DNA of 64,000 nucleotides from positions 18,986,150 to 19,050,149 of the forward strand of contig NC_080042.1 of assembly GCF_012489685.1 (NCBI RefSeq), read 5' to 3'. A program made the translations under genes and the position numbers. Below, piece after piece: positions 12,950-23,014 of the stretch (position 1 is the first letter of the stretch; each line of letters opens with the position of its first letter). Source of the DNA: Lotus japonicus (taxonomy: Eukaryota; Streptophyta; Magnoliopsida; Fabales; Fabaceae). The notes beneath the pieces were generated by a model, which did no database searches, was not told the DNA's origin, and worked only from the letters and a program-made list of their open reading frames with translations.

Positions 12950-13486
12950 TTAGCATTCCTTAGGCACAACCGGGTCACCTTCAGAGCCTTCGAGCCATCC
13001 ACATTGTCTTTTCTTTGACGGAGCGCCGGCATCAGGATCTGGAAGTGCCTCTAGTGGCGGGGCTCGAAAGTCACCAATACGCCCCCACCAGGTTGGTACC
13101 TCGTGCACTCGTGAAGTCCCCACCGCTCTATCACCAACTCTTGGAGCTTCAGCTCGAATGTTCTCTGGAAGATTAGGCCTTGCAACCACTGGTCGAGACT
13201 CCGCAGTCGTCTCCTCAGAAGGATCTGTCTCCTCCGATGAAACCCTAGACTCTTCGTCCTGCGGACAGTGGAACCTTGCCGGTGGATAGGGCATCTCAAT
13301 TATCCCTCCGTGTATCAACTGCTCCTCCACAATGTTGCCTTGCTTGTCTCGTCCTATAAGTGTCACATCGCCGACGTAAATCATGCGAACTCCGGACGTG
13401 TCGGCCGTCCAGACTCGATCGTTATCTTGATCATTCAGTCTCATCACCCAGGAGTGGGCATGAACCGTGGTCTTGGTCAGCACCAT
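12950..13486 (-). CDS. LTR-encoded acidic protein, element A (178 aa)
   Basis: Open for 178 codons in transcript sense inside the LTR, ahead of the primer site and gag. No named domain is recognised. It starts MVLTKTTVHAHSWVMRLND directly next to a poly-C run. Residues about 12-75 align with the B and C LTR proteins: a DQD motif, W..AD, G.R..Y.G, a charged segment with R.D..G and E, then a Pro-rich stretch ending H-C before an acidic Ser/Glu region. The C-terminal third is basic/Pro-rich and not shared. The left LTR copy of the same ORF is broken by a TAG. That it is translated is inference; its conservation across two diverged LTR families is visible in the sequence. Confidence 0.5.
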   Translation of the reverse strand: MVLTKTTVHAHSWVMRLNDQDNDRVWTADTSGVRMIYVGDVTLIGRDKQGNIVEEQLIHGGIIEMPYPPARFHCPQDEESRVSSEETDPSEETTAESRPVVARPNLPENIRAEAPRVGDRAVGTSRVHEVPTWWGRIGDFRAPPLEALPDPDAGAPSKKRQCGWLEGSEGDPVVPKEC

Positions 13487-13672
13487 CTACCCCCCCCCCC
13501 AAATAAACACATAGCAAACATTGCACGGGTCAGGTCAACAGAAAACAACATAAGCAAGAGACAAAGTTCTTTATGAATTTATTATCCTTTAAGGAATTTA
13601 AGTATCAGTTAGTCGGTTAGGCTAACGGAACCTCACATCGCACAACCCACCAAAACACCTTGGCCAATCACA

Positions 13673-13815
13673 TACATCCGCAGATGTACAATCACGTGGA
13701 TTCGCAATAATCCACAAACACAAGTCTCAAGGTGACCGCAGTCAACCCAATCACGTGGAGCCGCAATGATCCACAAAATCTCTCTCGCGTGCAAGCTACC
13801 GTTTGTCTCTAACGG
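13673..13815 (-). repeat. Hairpin array with UGCG loops (element A 5' LTR)
   Basis: Successive inverted repeats: 13673-13688 (6-bp stem TACATC/GATGTA), 13696-13715 (GTGGATT, two-base bulge), 13731-13747 (GGTGAC/GTC-A-ACC) and 13755-13774 (GTGGA/TCCAC). All contain CGCA at the tip, which is UGCG on the transcript strand. Two are closed by a C-G pair, the form of a UNCG tetraloop. A fifth stem, CCGTT/AACGG, is at 13799-13815 with a different loop. The array lies upstream of the LTR ORF in transcript direction. Confidence 0.55.
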
Positions 13816-14868
13816 CACCATCGTTCGCTTGGTACATAGTCTCACCTAGATCTATGTTCCATTAATTATCATTCACTTGCAAGCGATTAATCACATTCTC
13901 TTAGTTACCGGCTCTAAAGTCATCCTAGAATCTTAACAGTTCAACGTCGGATAAAACATAAACAACAAGAAATATAATCAACAGCAGAAGAGATTACAGC
14001 AGGATGAGCGACCTTCTTAAATAAATCTCATTTAGGCAATTACGTTAAACAGTACCATTGAGAAAAATGTTCAGAATTCTAAAGGACAACTAACTAAATA
14101 GCAGATGGATACAAGTTTTTCTGAAATTAAATATCACGTTCGTTTTCTAAAAAAAAAATACAGCAGAGACCACAGTCACTAAAAATGTTCTACAGAACTC
14201 ATTTCACAAACAATAGTTACGTTCTACACATATCTGGGAAGCGAATTTAAAATCCTACAATTTTCTAGTTGACCACTTTTTCGTTTGAAAATTGGAACTA
14301 GGTGATATTGGACCACGAAGTATGCTGTCCAGCGCAGGAAAAACAGCATGTACATCAGTTACTAAAAACGTTCTCCAGGACTCATTACTAAACCAAAAAT
14401 TACGTTCTTTATACGCCTGGAAAGCTGATTAAAAATCCTACAACTTATTAGTTCATTGAAGTTTCATTTGAACGCCAGAACTGAGTGATATTGGACCTCG
14501 AAGTTCGCTGTCCAGCACAGAAAACTGGCAGCGTCCCTTCGGCCTCAAAATTTTTTTACGTATGTTCAAGTCTAGGGTTCCTACTTGATTCAACCTGATT
14601 CAAACTCTAAGCCAAGAATCTCTAATAAACATGGTTTTCAAGCATAAAGGTCCAGCAACACTTATGATCATAGAACTCATGCAAGACAATCAATAACACA
14701 TATATTCTCATGAAAATTCTCATAGCAAAAACCTAATCATTTTACCCAACCTAAGACCAGCCCTTACCTTGCTAGTTGGGTGGTGCAAAGAGATGAAAGA
14801 TGAAGTGTGGAAGAAGCTATCCCTTGCTGTCCCTCTCTGCTCGCTCGATCTCCTCCCTCCCTCCTCGT

Positions 14869-17271
14869 AAGTTGAGTCAAAGGTCCAACAATCTTGGCGA
14901 AATTCTCGATGAAACGACGATAATATCCCACCAAACCGACAAAACTCCTGATCTCAGTCACTGTCCTCGGCCGTTCCCATGACAATACGGTCTCTACCTT
15001 TGCTGGGTCCACAGCTATACCCTCTTTAGAGATCACATGGCCTAAGAATTTTACTTCTTTGAGCCAAAATACGCACTTAGAAGGGTTGGCGTACAACTCT
15101 TTCTCCCTCAGCACTTGTAAAACTTGACGTAAATGCCCCTCATGATCCTCAGCATTCTTTGAGTAAATCAGAATGTCGTCGATAAACACCACGACGAATC
15201 GATCTAAGAATGTATGGAAAGTCCTGTTCATGTAATCCATGAAAATGGCAGGTGCGTTTGTCACCCCAAATGGCATCACTAAATACTCATAGTGTCCATA
15301 ACGAGTTCTGAATGCCGTCTTCTGGATATCCTCAGTCTTTACTCTGATCTGATGGTAACCCGACTTCAGGTCTATCTTTGAGAATATCGTAGCTCCTCGA
15401 AGTTGATCCATCAAATCATCAATTCTAGGTAACAGATACCTATTCTTGACGGTTACTTTGTTCAGTTGTCGGTAGTCGACACACAATCTAGATTTCCCGT
15501 CCTTCTTCTTCACCAATAAGACAGGCGCTCCCCAAGGTGAAACGCTTGGTCGGATAAATCCCTTCGACAGAAGATCCTCTATTTGAGACTTCAACTCCAC
15601 TAACTCTGCAGGTGCCATACGATATGGTGCAATCGAAATCGGCCCTGTTCCTGGTACGATGTCAATAGCAAACTCAATGTCGCGCACAGGCGGCAATCCA
15701 GGTACATCGCCAGGAAAAACATGCGTGAAGTCTCTCACAACTGGAATATTGTTAACTTCCGCATTCCCTTTACTCTCCAAGCTTAGCAATACGGAATACT
15801 CATGAGATCCTTCGTTCAAAGAGACGCTAATGTGATTGGCGGATAGATACTCGGAAAGATCCGAGTCAGGAAATACCACTCTCTTTCGGTTGCAGTCCAA
15901 AAGACAATGATAGTGGGACAACCAGTCCATTCCTAGGATAACATCTAGGTTCTTGAGAGTTAGGCACACTAGGTTAGCATGGTAGACTCTATCTCTATAT
16001 GTTACTGGACAATACATACATGCCGTATTAGCAAGTAGAGTTTTGGCAGGGGTTGTAACTATAAGATCGAAGCTCAAAGCAGAAATAGGAAGTTTTAATC
16101 TGGTCACACATTCCCTAGAGATAAAAGAGTGCGTTGCACCGGAATCGAAAAGTACAGTTAGGAGATTACCGTCAATCTCGCAGTCTCCCCTGATCAGACC
16201 GTCAACTCCTTCATTATCTTCACCATCCATGGTGTAGACTCTTGCCTTAGCAGCAGGACGCTTTCCACGAGCAGTGTTGACAGTTGGTTCCGTCTTGGGT
16301 GCTTTGCACTGTCCGGCAGTATGCCCCAATCTGTTACAATTAAAGCACTTGGGCCTCGTGTCGGGACAAACATTAGCATAATGCCCCGGCTTCCCACATC
16401 TGAAACAGGTAGTCTCCCTGTTCAAAGTCTGGCCTCCAGAACCACCAGCAGTACCCACCATGGGTCTATAAGATCCTGAAGCAAATCCTCTACCAGCGGG
16501 ACGTTGATACGGCCTCCTGCTCTGAAATTTCCCTCTGCCTAGAAAGTTTTGAGAGCCCGACCTCATCGGCCCTCCTGTTCCAGCACGATTCAGCCTCTTG
16601 TTCTTCATCAATTCCACTTATGTGGCTTTCTCAACCAAAGACTGGAAGCGCATGATTCCCAATGGCCTCACTGAGTCCTCGATATCAGGCCTCAGTCCAT
16701 TAACAAAACGCTTACACATGTAGCGCTTATCAACATGATCGTTGAAAAATTGGAAATGCTTCGCCATAGATTCCAACTTGGAAGCAAATTCTGGTACAGA
16801 CATACCTCCTTGACGAAGGGTCAGAAACTGTGCCTCCCGCTCATCCCGAGCACTTGTTGGAAAATACTTTTCCAAGAACGCAGTTCGAAAAGAGTTCCAG
16901 TTGATCTCCTCATGATTAGCTTCCATAATCCCCCTGGTGCCTCTCCACCAGTACTCAGCATCACCCAGCAGCAGATAAGTTGCCATGCCCACCTTGGCAC
17001 CCTCAACAGTCTGCAATACGCTGAATATCTTCTCAACTTCCTGGATCCAGAGATCCGCTTTGTCCGGGTCAGTACCACCCGAGAACTTTGGTGGATCTTG
17101 TCTCCTGAAGTCATTCAGGCCTTTGTTCTTATCTAGTGTCACTTCTCTCTGACGCTGATGCTGAACACGTGCCTCCTCAGCAGCACGCCTCATAGCATTT
17201 TCGTTCGCCTGTGCAGTCACAGCTTGGGCCATAGTGGCCATCATCTCAGCTAATTGGTTAGTGTTCACCAT
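14869..17271 (-). pseudogene. Element B gag-pol fragment
   Basis: Gag starts at 17271 (MVNTNQLAEMM) and is open to an in-frame TAA at 16618-16620, where element C has a Glu codon. The same frame then continues to the truncation, with two CCHC knuckles ([14 protein letters not shown] and [14 protein letters not shown]), protease [10 protein letters not shown], and RT with [25 protein letters not shown] and [12 protein letters not shown]. It ends after GPLTQLTR at the start of the RNase H region. The reading frame from 14868 down to 14764 is sequence from element A's LTR, not part of this protein. Confidence 0.85.
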
Positions 17272-17467
17272 GTTCTGTTAAGTCAAACAAATAGTTAATA
17301 CTCATCATAAGATAGCATCTAACATAACTATACAATATGATTAAGCAATAACTTCAATCAATTCTAAGCGAAAAATCGCTTGCAGACAATCAATTTTTAC
17401 TCTTTGCAGAGTCACACAACCTAGCACAGAAGACCTATTCCCCAAGGACTCCCGAAAGACTCGACAA

Positions 17468-17479
17468 GCTCTGATACCA
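17468..17479 (-). other. Primer binding site, tRNA-iMet (element B)
   Basis: The minus strand reads TGGTATCAGAGC, three bases from the LTR start at 17483. 17272-17467 is a non-coding leader before gag. Confidence 0.9.
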
Positions 17480-17966
17480 CAGTGTAACACCCCGATTTCG
17501 GTGGCGTCACTTTAGTAACCAAAAAGAAACTTAAAGCGGAAAAACGTGAATAATTTTTTTTTCGATAATGAAATTAAAACTGAAAGGAATAAAACTCGAC
17601 AACAAAAGATAACAGAACTAATATACAATAATAATTACAGCCCCCGCTGTAAGTAACAAACCACGTCACGAGTATCCTCCAGTGACGGGAAGTAGTAGAA
17701 TGTAACGCCCGTAGGCAATATGTACAATCCAAAGGAAAAGTTAAGTGTCCGCAACACCATTCCTCAAAACTGAGAATAAGTTAGCCCAAACGGCCTAAAA
17801 CAAGACCCCCTAGTCCAACCAACTCTCTGTGATTTCCGTAGAGAAACCACACAAAAAGCTATCGACAGGAAACTACCCTGTCCCCAAATAGAAAACATGA
17901 CGGTCAGAGCTAAGACTCTACTCCTACACTAATCCTGTCTCGAGGAGCTCACACCAGCACTCAATC

Positions 17967-18575
17967 CTACATGCTAGTGTGATCGTCGCCCGAATCTGAA
18001 TCCAGAACGACCAAGTCTATGTACACCATCCTACCTCCTCTAGCTACCCCGATGCGCTCATGTGCTGGCCTCACGAGCTTAGGGCCCGAGCCAAAATCAT
18101 CGATGACAGCAACAGTGGGTGAGCTGGACTCCGCAGAAGTCCCTCCCACAGGCTCCTCCTTAGAGGGGTCCTCATCATCAGAAGATGACGGTGGTGGTGG
18201 TGCTCCTACTCCTGGTCCGCAGTGCACGCCGGGTGGCAAGTTGAAGCTCACAGTGTACCTCCTCAGCACTCCCTCCGTCAGGTGTCCCAGTCGGTCGACG
18301 CGGTACTCCATAATCCGCCCCGAATAAGTCGCTCGGTGGCCAGCGGGGTCTACCACCCATGAGTCGGGGTCATCCTGGTCCAGCATCTCAAACCGGGTTC
18401 CCCCCGAAGGGTGAACCATCGTAAACCAGTCCGCCATGGACATCTTACAATGGGCGTAGTCCGCCAAAGCACACACAGAAGACGCGAGGGTCAACTCCAA
18501 AGAATTACGTAAATAATAAATCCAATAGGTAAAGATAAGGAGTAGCCACTTAGGCTTATAAGTTAGAGATAACAT
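17967..18575 (-). CDS. LTR-encoded acidic protein, element B
   Basis: Open for 202 codons from 18575, but the first 26 residues are not conserved. Homology to the C protein begins at ELTLAS, so an internal Met (MSMADWFTM, near 18440) is a plausible start. Conserved core: DQDDP, WVVD, GHRATY, GRIM, RVDR, LTEG, then FNLPPGVHCGPG, a Pro/Ser/Asp-Glu acidic stretch and a C-terminal VDLVVLDSDSGDD. Compared with C over 36 codons (18294-18401 against 51920-52027), 14 of 21 differing codons are synonymous, which argues for past selection on the protein. Function unknown; no signal peptide or catalytic motif is evident. Confidence 0.55.
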   Translation of the reverse strand: MLSLTYKPKWLLLIFTYWIYYLRNSLELTLASSVCALADYAHCKMSMADWFTMVHPSGGTRFEMLDQDDPDSWVVDPAGHRATYSGRIMEYRVDRLGHLTEGVLRRYTVSFNLPPGVHCGPGVGAPPPPSSSDDEDPSKEEPVGGTSAESSSPTVAVIDDFGSGPKLVRPAHERIGVARGGRMVYIDLVVLDSDSGDDHTSM

Positions 18576-19119
18576 CCTAGAGTTGTATATTTCTCAATGA
18601 ATATAAAAGACGATAATAACAATTAGCATGCATCAAATAGGATTAACAAGTATCAATCACACTCATGAAATGCAATGCTGGTTGACAAGATGCATTCCGG
18701 AAGGATGGGCATCAACGAGTCAGCCCTAGCACCAGCAACGGTGGGACCATTTCCGCTCGCGTGTCTCTTATACCACACAAAGTGTAGTCAGATCAGCAGT
18801 GAACCCGAAGGTCTGCCATTTCCGTCTGCTACTATGAATCACCGCAGTGTTTTTATATGGAAATCCGGGTCTTATGACCATTTTGGAATCCACCGAGGTC
18901 TGGTATCCCGCCGTGTATTAACCTCAAAATGAGTGCATGAATGCAAAGTGATTAGCCAAACAACGTCTCCGACCTCACTCGACACGTCGCCACGTGTTCT
19001 AGCTAACTTATTGTCTCTAAAAAGAATACCCTAAGGCAAATGTAGATTCTGCGACAAAATACAATTAATCATAAAAAGAGTGCAATCACTCACGATAACT
19101 CTTCAAGTCATCAATGCTC

Positions 19120-19362
19120 TCACGAAGTCTCACGCTTCAGTGAAGTCTTATACAATCACAAAGTCTCACGCTTCAGTGAAGTTTTATGCTTTCACGAGGT
19201 CTCACGCCTCAGTGAATTTACACACTTGCACGAAGTCTCACGCTTCAGTGAAGTTTCATGCGGTTCACGAGGTCTCACACCTCAGTGAAGATCCATGCTT
19301 TTCACGAGGTCTCACGCCTCAGTGAAGATTCACGCTTTCACAAGGTCTCACGCCTCAGTGAA
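19120..19362 (-). repeat. Seven-unit tandem hairpin array (element B LTR)
   Basis: Seven units at about 36-bp spacing start at 19120, 19156, 19191, 19229, 19264, 19301 and 19337. Each is a stem CAC/GTG (extended to TTCAC/GTGAA in most) plus a 4-bp stem GAGG/CCTC or GAAG/CTTC, one bulged base, and loop TCTCACG or TCTCACA (CGUGAGA or UGUGAGA on the transcript). The switch GAGG/CCTC to GAAG/CTTC is compensatory. Units 2 and 7 carry changes that keep pairing only as G.U on the minus-strand RNA. Confidence 0.75.
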
Positions 19363-20894
19363 GCTTCTCGGCTCATCCCTTGCAGTTTTCCCATAACTTG
19401 GATTCGACGACAATTCTCCTTTTCCAAAACTAATATTCAATCCTAAGCTTGCATCCGAGATTGTTATCATTATTTAAAGGTTTAGAGGTTGTTTAATATC
19501 TTATGAATTTTGCTTGTAAAATAGTTTCCTTTTAGTCTTATCGTATTTCCAATGAGTTTCAAAGATCCCATAATCCCAAGTAATTCCCAGAGAATGTCTC
19601 GATCCACTAAAACAATAACAAGGCCCGAACTCCGTTCGTCCCGTCAAACTTTCTCAAAAACCTCATAAAAATTTGGCATGACTTGCCTGTTATCCTCACT
19701 CTCCAGCATCACAGATATATGTGTAATAGCATCGTTAAATTAGCACAGTCCAACAATCGTGGCACATATATCAACACATCCTAGATTAACCACGTAGCAC
19801 TTAGCATATAGAGCATATATCACACATCCTAAATTAACCATTTAGCACATAGCATGTGAATCAAACTCAAAAACATCAATAGATGAATAATCATCATTGT
19901 CAGCCGAAGCCTCAGAAAACATTTTCCAATCAACACAAACAAGTGCATAAACAGTAAACCAAGTCGAATGCGTCGACACCTAAAGCATTAACTAATAGTT
20001 CAGTGAGTAGCCCTCACCTGTAGCTCCTCCAGGTTCTCCTCAAACGCTCTTTCACAATCAACTCCTTGTTCTTCGGGAAATTCCTCAAAAGAACCTTAAG
20101 CAAAAACCACAGAATTTCATCAAAATCTATCAGAAACTCAGAAATCAATACTCACTAAGGTTACACGAAGTAGCATATACTCCGAGGTACGATAATCTAA
20201 CGAAATCGGACAAGTTTTCGAAAAAGAAATTTTCTCCCTCCCCTAGGGTAGCTCTCGGCCACACATCACAATTGGGTGGGTCGATTTTTCTTCGATCAAA
20301 CTTGGTTCCTAGGTTATTATTAGTCGTAACTAAGGTGAATCTAACTCGGAAAAATTATCGGATCGAAAACTGTCGCAGGGGTATTTTGGTCAATATTTTT
20401 AGCTCAGAATTTCAAAATTGAAATTTCGAAAAACAAATTGGATGGGGATGTCAACAACGACGTTTATGACGACTAATCCTACTAGCACTAAGCTAAGTCG
20501 ATAGTTTTCAGCTTAAAGGTTGAAACTTTGCTTAAAAATGGGTATTTCCTATAGAAATGAATTCCGGCGGCATTTCGGTGACATTCGGCAAAATGTAATC
20601 CGCTAGAAGTACTCTTGGGCACGTAGGGAATAAGTTTAGACACTAAAATCAAGCTATTTGAACAGTTTTACAAAAAGCTCCAAACTTTGAGCACAGAAAG
20701 ACATAGAAGAAGTCGACAGAATTGACGATCAGAAGTGAGGGATAGTATCTATACCTCGTAGTCTTGAAGTGGCAACGAACTGTGAAGCAATTGGGCAAGA
20801 AACGACGAAAATCTTCTTCTCCTCCTCCTCCAATGAAGGTCGCAGGTTTGGGAAGAAAATGGGTAAGTTTTTGCCAAAATTTTTCATTTCCTTG

Positions 20895-20904
20895 CTATTT
20901 ATAG
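20895..20904 (-). promoter_or_regulatory. TATA box of element B LTR
   Basis: The minus strand reads CTATAAATAG, about 700 bp inside the LTR from its transcript-5' end (21609). The same box is in the C LTRs and at 36514-36523. Transcription would run leftward through the hairpin array, the LTR ORF and gag-pol. Confidence 0.65.
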
Positions 20905-21609
20905 GTTTTGGAAAATGCGGAAAAATGAAAATTTCGCGATTCCGATTTTTCTTGCGCATTCCTCGTAGAATTCTAAGATAGGTTCTGGCGACAGAATTCC
21001 AAAACTCAAAAGAGGTTTCTTGGAATTAAGGTAAACGATTCAAAGTCGGTGTAAATCTATTTTACCCGAAAAACTACTTTTTGCAGCGAATGTCGGAAGA
21101 GAAAACTTCCTTCTGAAGAAAAATTGGAAACATCAAGAGAAATGGGTGTACGTGTGTGGAATCTTCATTTGAAGCTTCGAATAGAAAAAGTCTTCATCGT
21201 CGGTTGATTTTAGGTTTCTTAAACTATCACGGTTTTAGTTTCGGCAAACCTCCGAGGATTGGAATCGGACGTTCGTACATTCTAGGGTTTCGCATCGAAA
21301 CGCTTGTTTATAGACGATCAAGAGAAGTTCTAACATTTCTCTGAAGATTTTTGGAATTAATTTCCATCGTGCCTTTAAGTGTAAATTAGCTATTTACTAG
21401 TGTTCTTGCCCTAGGTTTAAGCGTATATTAGTCGTGCTATAACTCTTATCGATTTTGATACAGTCCTTAGACTTTTCCTGAACTTTCTCCTTCATAAATT
21501 TATCTCATTCAATAAACTCTTGTTCAGGTTTCCCTCCACGATACATCAAACCTAATCGTGAATAGGAATTCTATTCACTTATTCTAAACTTAAAAACTTG
21601 GGTCTTACA

Positions 21610-22272
21610 CGTACAATGCATACAGGTTGCATCCACAGCTAAATGGCAACGAACTCTGAGTTGGTTCACCTGAATAGCATTATGGAGAATCAGCCAAACA
21701 AGCATCCATATTTTCTCAGGCACTTGGAGCTTCCAAACCCAGCCAAGTCTCCGGTCCTCTTGCTGATTATGTTGAGCATCATTGAGCCAAGCATAGGCAT
21801 CGCGAACAGAATAGATCCCAGTGCTACCCACCGTCCAAATCCAACCATCGCTTCGAGTCGCACACAGAGACGGTTGCATCATCAACAGCTTCTTAGTAAC
21901 AGAGGCAGGAAGGATAGTATATAATCGGTTAAGATTCCAACTGGTATCCGGGAAAACATCTTTCAGCTTCAACTCATTATCAGCAATATTAACAAATGAA
22001 AATTGTTTAGCAATTGGGCCTGTCCCGCTACAATCTTTGTACCAAATCGACGTTTCACCATTACCTAGCTAGAAGCTAAAGTGCTGCCCAACTTGGTCTC
22101 GAGCACGTAAAATGCCCTTCCAGACTGACGAGTCCTGCTGGTGCGCTTGAACATTTAGAATTGAAGAGTCCTTGACATATTTGTGCTCAAATACTTTTAC
22201 CCACAATTTATTTGGTTTCTGAACCATTTGCCAAACGGCTTTCCCAAGCAGCGCTGTATTAAACTGATTCAT
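21610..22272 (-). pseudogene. LINE reverse-transcriptase C-terminal fragment (copy 1)
   Basis: The minus-strand frame carries the plant non-LTR RT thumb pattern (FNTALLGKAVWQM) and a zinc-binding RVT region (GIYSVRDAYAWL...WVWKLQVPEKI, ending CMHC). It is cut at the C-terminal side by the end of LTR B and has no upstream RT domain. Copy 1 has a TAG at about 22077 where copy 2 has Gln, splitting the frame. A relic, not a gene. Confidence 0.75.
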
Positions 22273-23014
22273 CTCCTTGATTCCAACATGTTAATATTTT
22301 TAATAAAAATTGATATAGTTTCTAATTAATGGTTAATGAAAATATTGTAATAACATAAAAAGTTGTTAGTAACTAATTAATATTGTCATTTAAAAAAAAA
22401 TATTGTCATTAATGTAAAGTTCTATACCTAATATAATTGTTTTATATAAAAGTACTATTTTATTTTACTTTATTGATTATAAAATTCTTTTCACTTTTTT
22501 AATTAGTAATTAGCATTGAAATATGAAATTTTGAGATATTTTACGATTAATAGCTAAAATAATCAATAATATAAAAGGTTATTATTTTTGTTCCATTATA
22601 AAAGGTTATTATTAACTAAATAGTATTGTTTTTAATTCTCTTCACCACATTCCCTTTTTTATATTTCCCTGTCATTGTCCTTATCCTGAGTCAAATTTTC
22701 CATATTTTTCGGATCCTCTCCACGTTTTTTTTATTTTTTGAAATCTTAAAGCTAATGACAGATACTCAGATACCACCTTCTGGATGGTTGGAACTTTTAA
22801 AAGTAAAATAGAAGAATTTTTTTGTTGTTGTTCTGTTCCCACTCTGTTTTTTCTTTTTTAATATACATGTATATATATTTCGGGGTTATGCCGGAATCAA
22901 TTTGTTTGATTCTGTATTCTGGGTCTTTAAATCAGGCCAATTCCAAGTTTTTAGAATTTGTAGAATTCAGGGGTGCATTCTGTTTCCTGAGGAAATAAAA
23001 AATAATTATCAACC
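22273..23014 (+). promoter_or_regulatory. AT-rich upstream region of the hydrolase gene
   Basis: There is no coding signal here. Sequence is strongly AT-rich to about 22620, then pyrimidine-rich. A TATATATATT run near 22870, about 145 bp before the start codon, could be the core promoter. 22880-23014 would then be 5' UTR. The TATA assignment is tentative. Confidence 0.35.

Larger units (their letters stand above)
5731..14868 (-). mobile_element. Element A: dead Tekay-like Ty3/gypsy chromovirus
   Basis: Order right to left: 5' LTR (12586-14868, truncated), iMet primer site, gag, protease, RT, RNase H, integrase with a chromodomain-like tail, then 3' LTR (5731-8082, truncated at its left by the copia). 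RT before integrase is the Ty3/gypsy order. The C-terminal pattern ([21 protein letters not shown]) fits the chromodomain of Tekay/Del chromoviruses. Full LTR length, combining both copies, is about 2.9 kb. The right LTR stops at 14868, where it is fused to the internal region of element B with no LTR end between, a deletion-type junction. Confidence 0.85.
12586..14868 (-). repeat. 5' LTR of element A, truncated at 14868
   Basis: It starts TGTAACGCCCC at 12586. It is homologous to the left LTR until about 7430/14868 and then switches abruptly to pol sequence of element B. It holds the intact LTR ORF (12950-13486) and the hairpin array (13673-13815). The remainder up to 14868 is non-coding; no convincing TATA box was found in the retained part. 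Confidence 0.83.
14869..21609 (-). mobile_element. Element B: truncated Tekay-like Ty3/gypsy element
   Basis: The 5' LTR (17483-21609), primer site and the gag-to-RT part of the polyprotein are present. RNase H, integrase and the 3' LTR are missing: at 14868/14869 the sequence jumps into the LTR of element A. Element C is the closest relative in the window, with the same LTR termini and a nearly collinear gag-pol. Its LTR right end (21609) lies within a LINE reverse-transcriptase fragment, so B inserted into that LINE. Confidence 0.85.
17483..21609 (-). repeat. 5' LTR of element B (4127 bp)
   Basis: It starts TGTAACACCCC and ends GGGTCTTACA. In transcript direction (right to left) it contains a TATA box (20895-20904), a long AT-rich leader, the hairpin array (19120-19362) and the LTR ORF (18575-17967). 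From 20644 onward it is inside the large duplicated block. Apart from these items I see nothing coding in it. Confidence 0.88.

Noticed and set aside
14764..14868. C-terminal 35 residues of the long element B frame
   Set aside because: These codons come from LTR A after the junction, not from a retroelement protein.
19120..19362. CRISPR-like direct repeats with short spacers
   Set aside because: Plant nuclear retrotransposon LTR; inter-hairpin segments are only about 10-14 bases and are themselves related; no cas genes.
19080..19446. Plus-strand ORFs with repeating SHASVKF-like residues (also 52702-53205 and 61520-62023)
   Set aside because: They are translations of the hairpin repeat array on the non-transcript strand. 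Unit lengths of 35-38 shift the frame, and copies differ by indels, so no protein is conserved.
20729..20981. ORFs of 70-76 codons on both strands near the LTR B TATA box (repeated at 36348-36600)
   Set aside because: They overlap the promoter, lie on both strands, have no counterpart in the C LTR, and are shared between copies only because the block is duplicated.
22626..22811. 61-aa ORF upstream of the hydrolase gene
   Set aside because: Pyrimidine-rich promoter or 5' UTR sequence with no family pattern.
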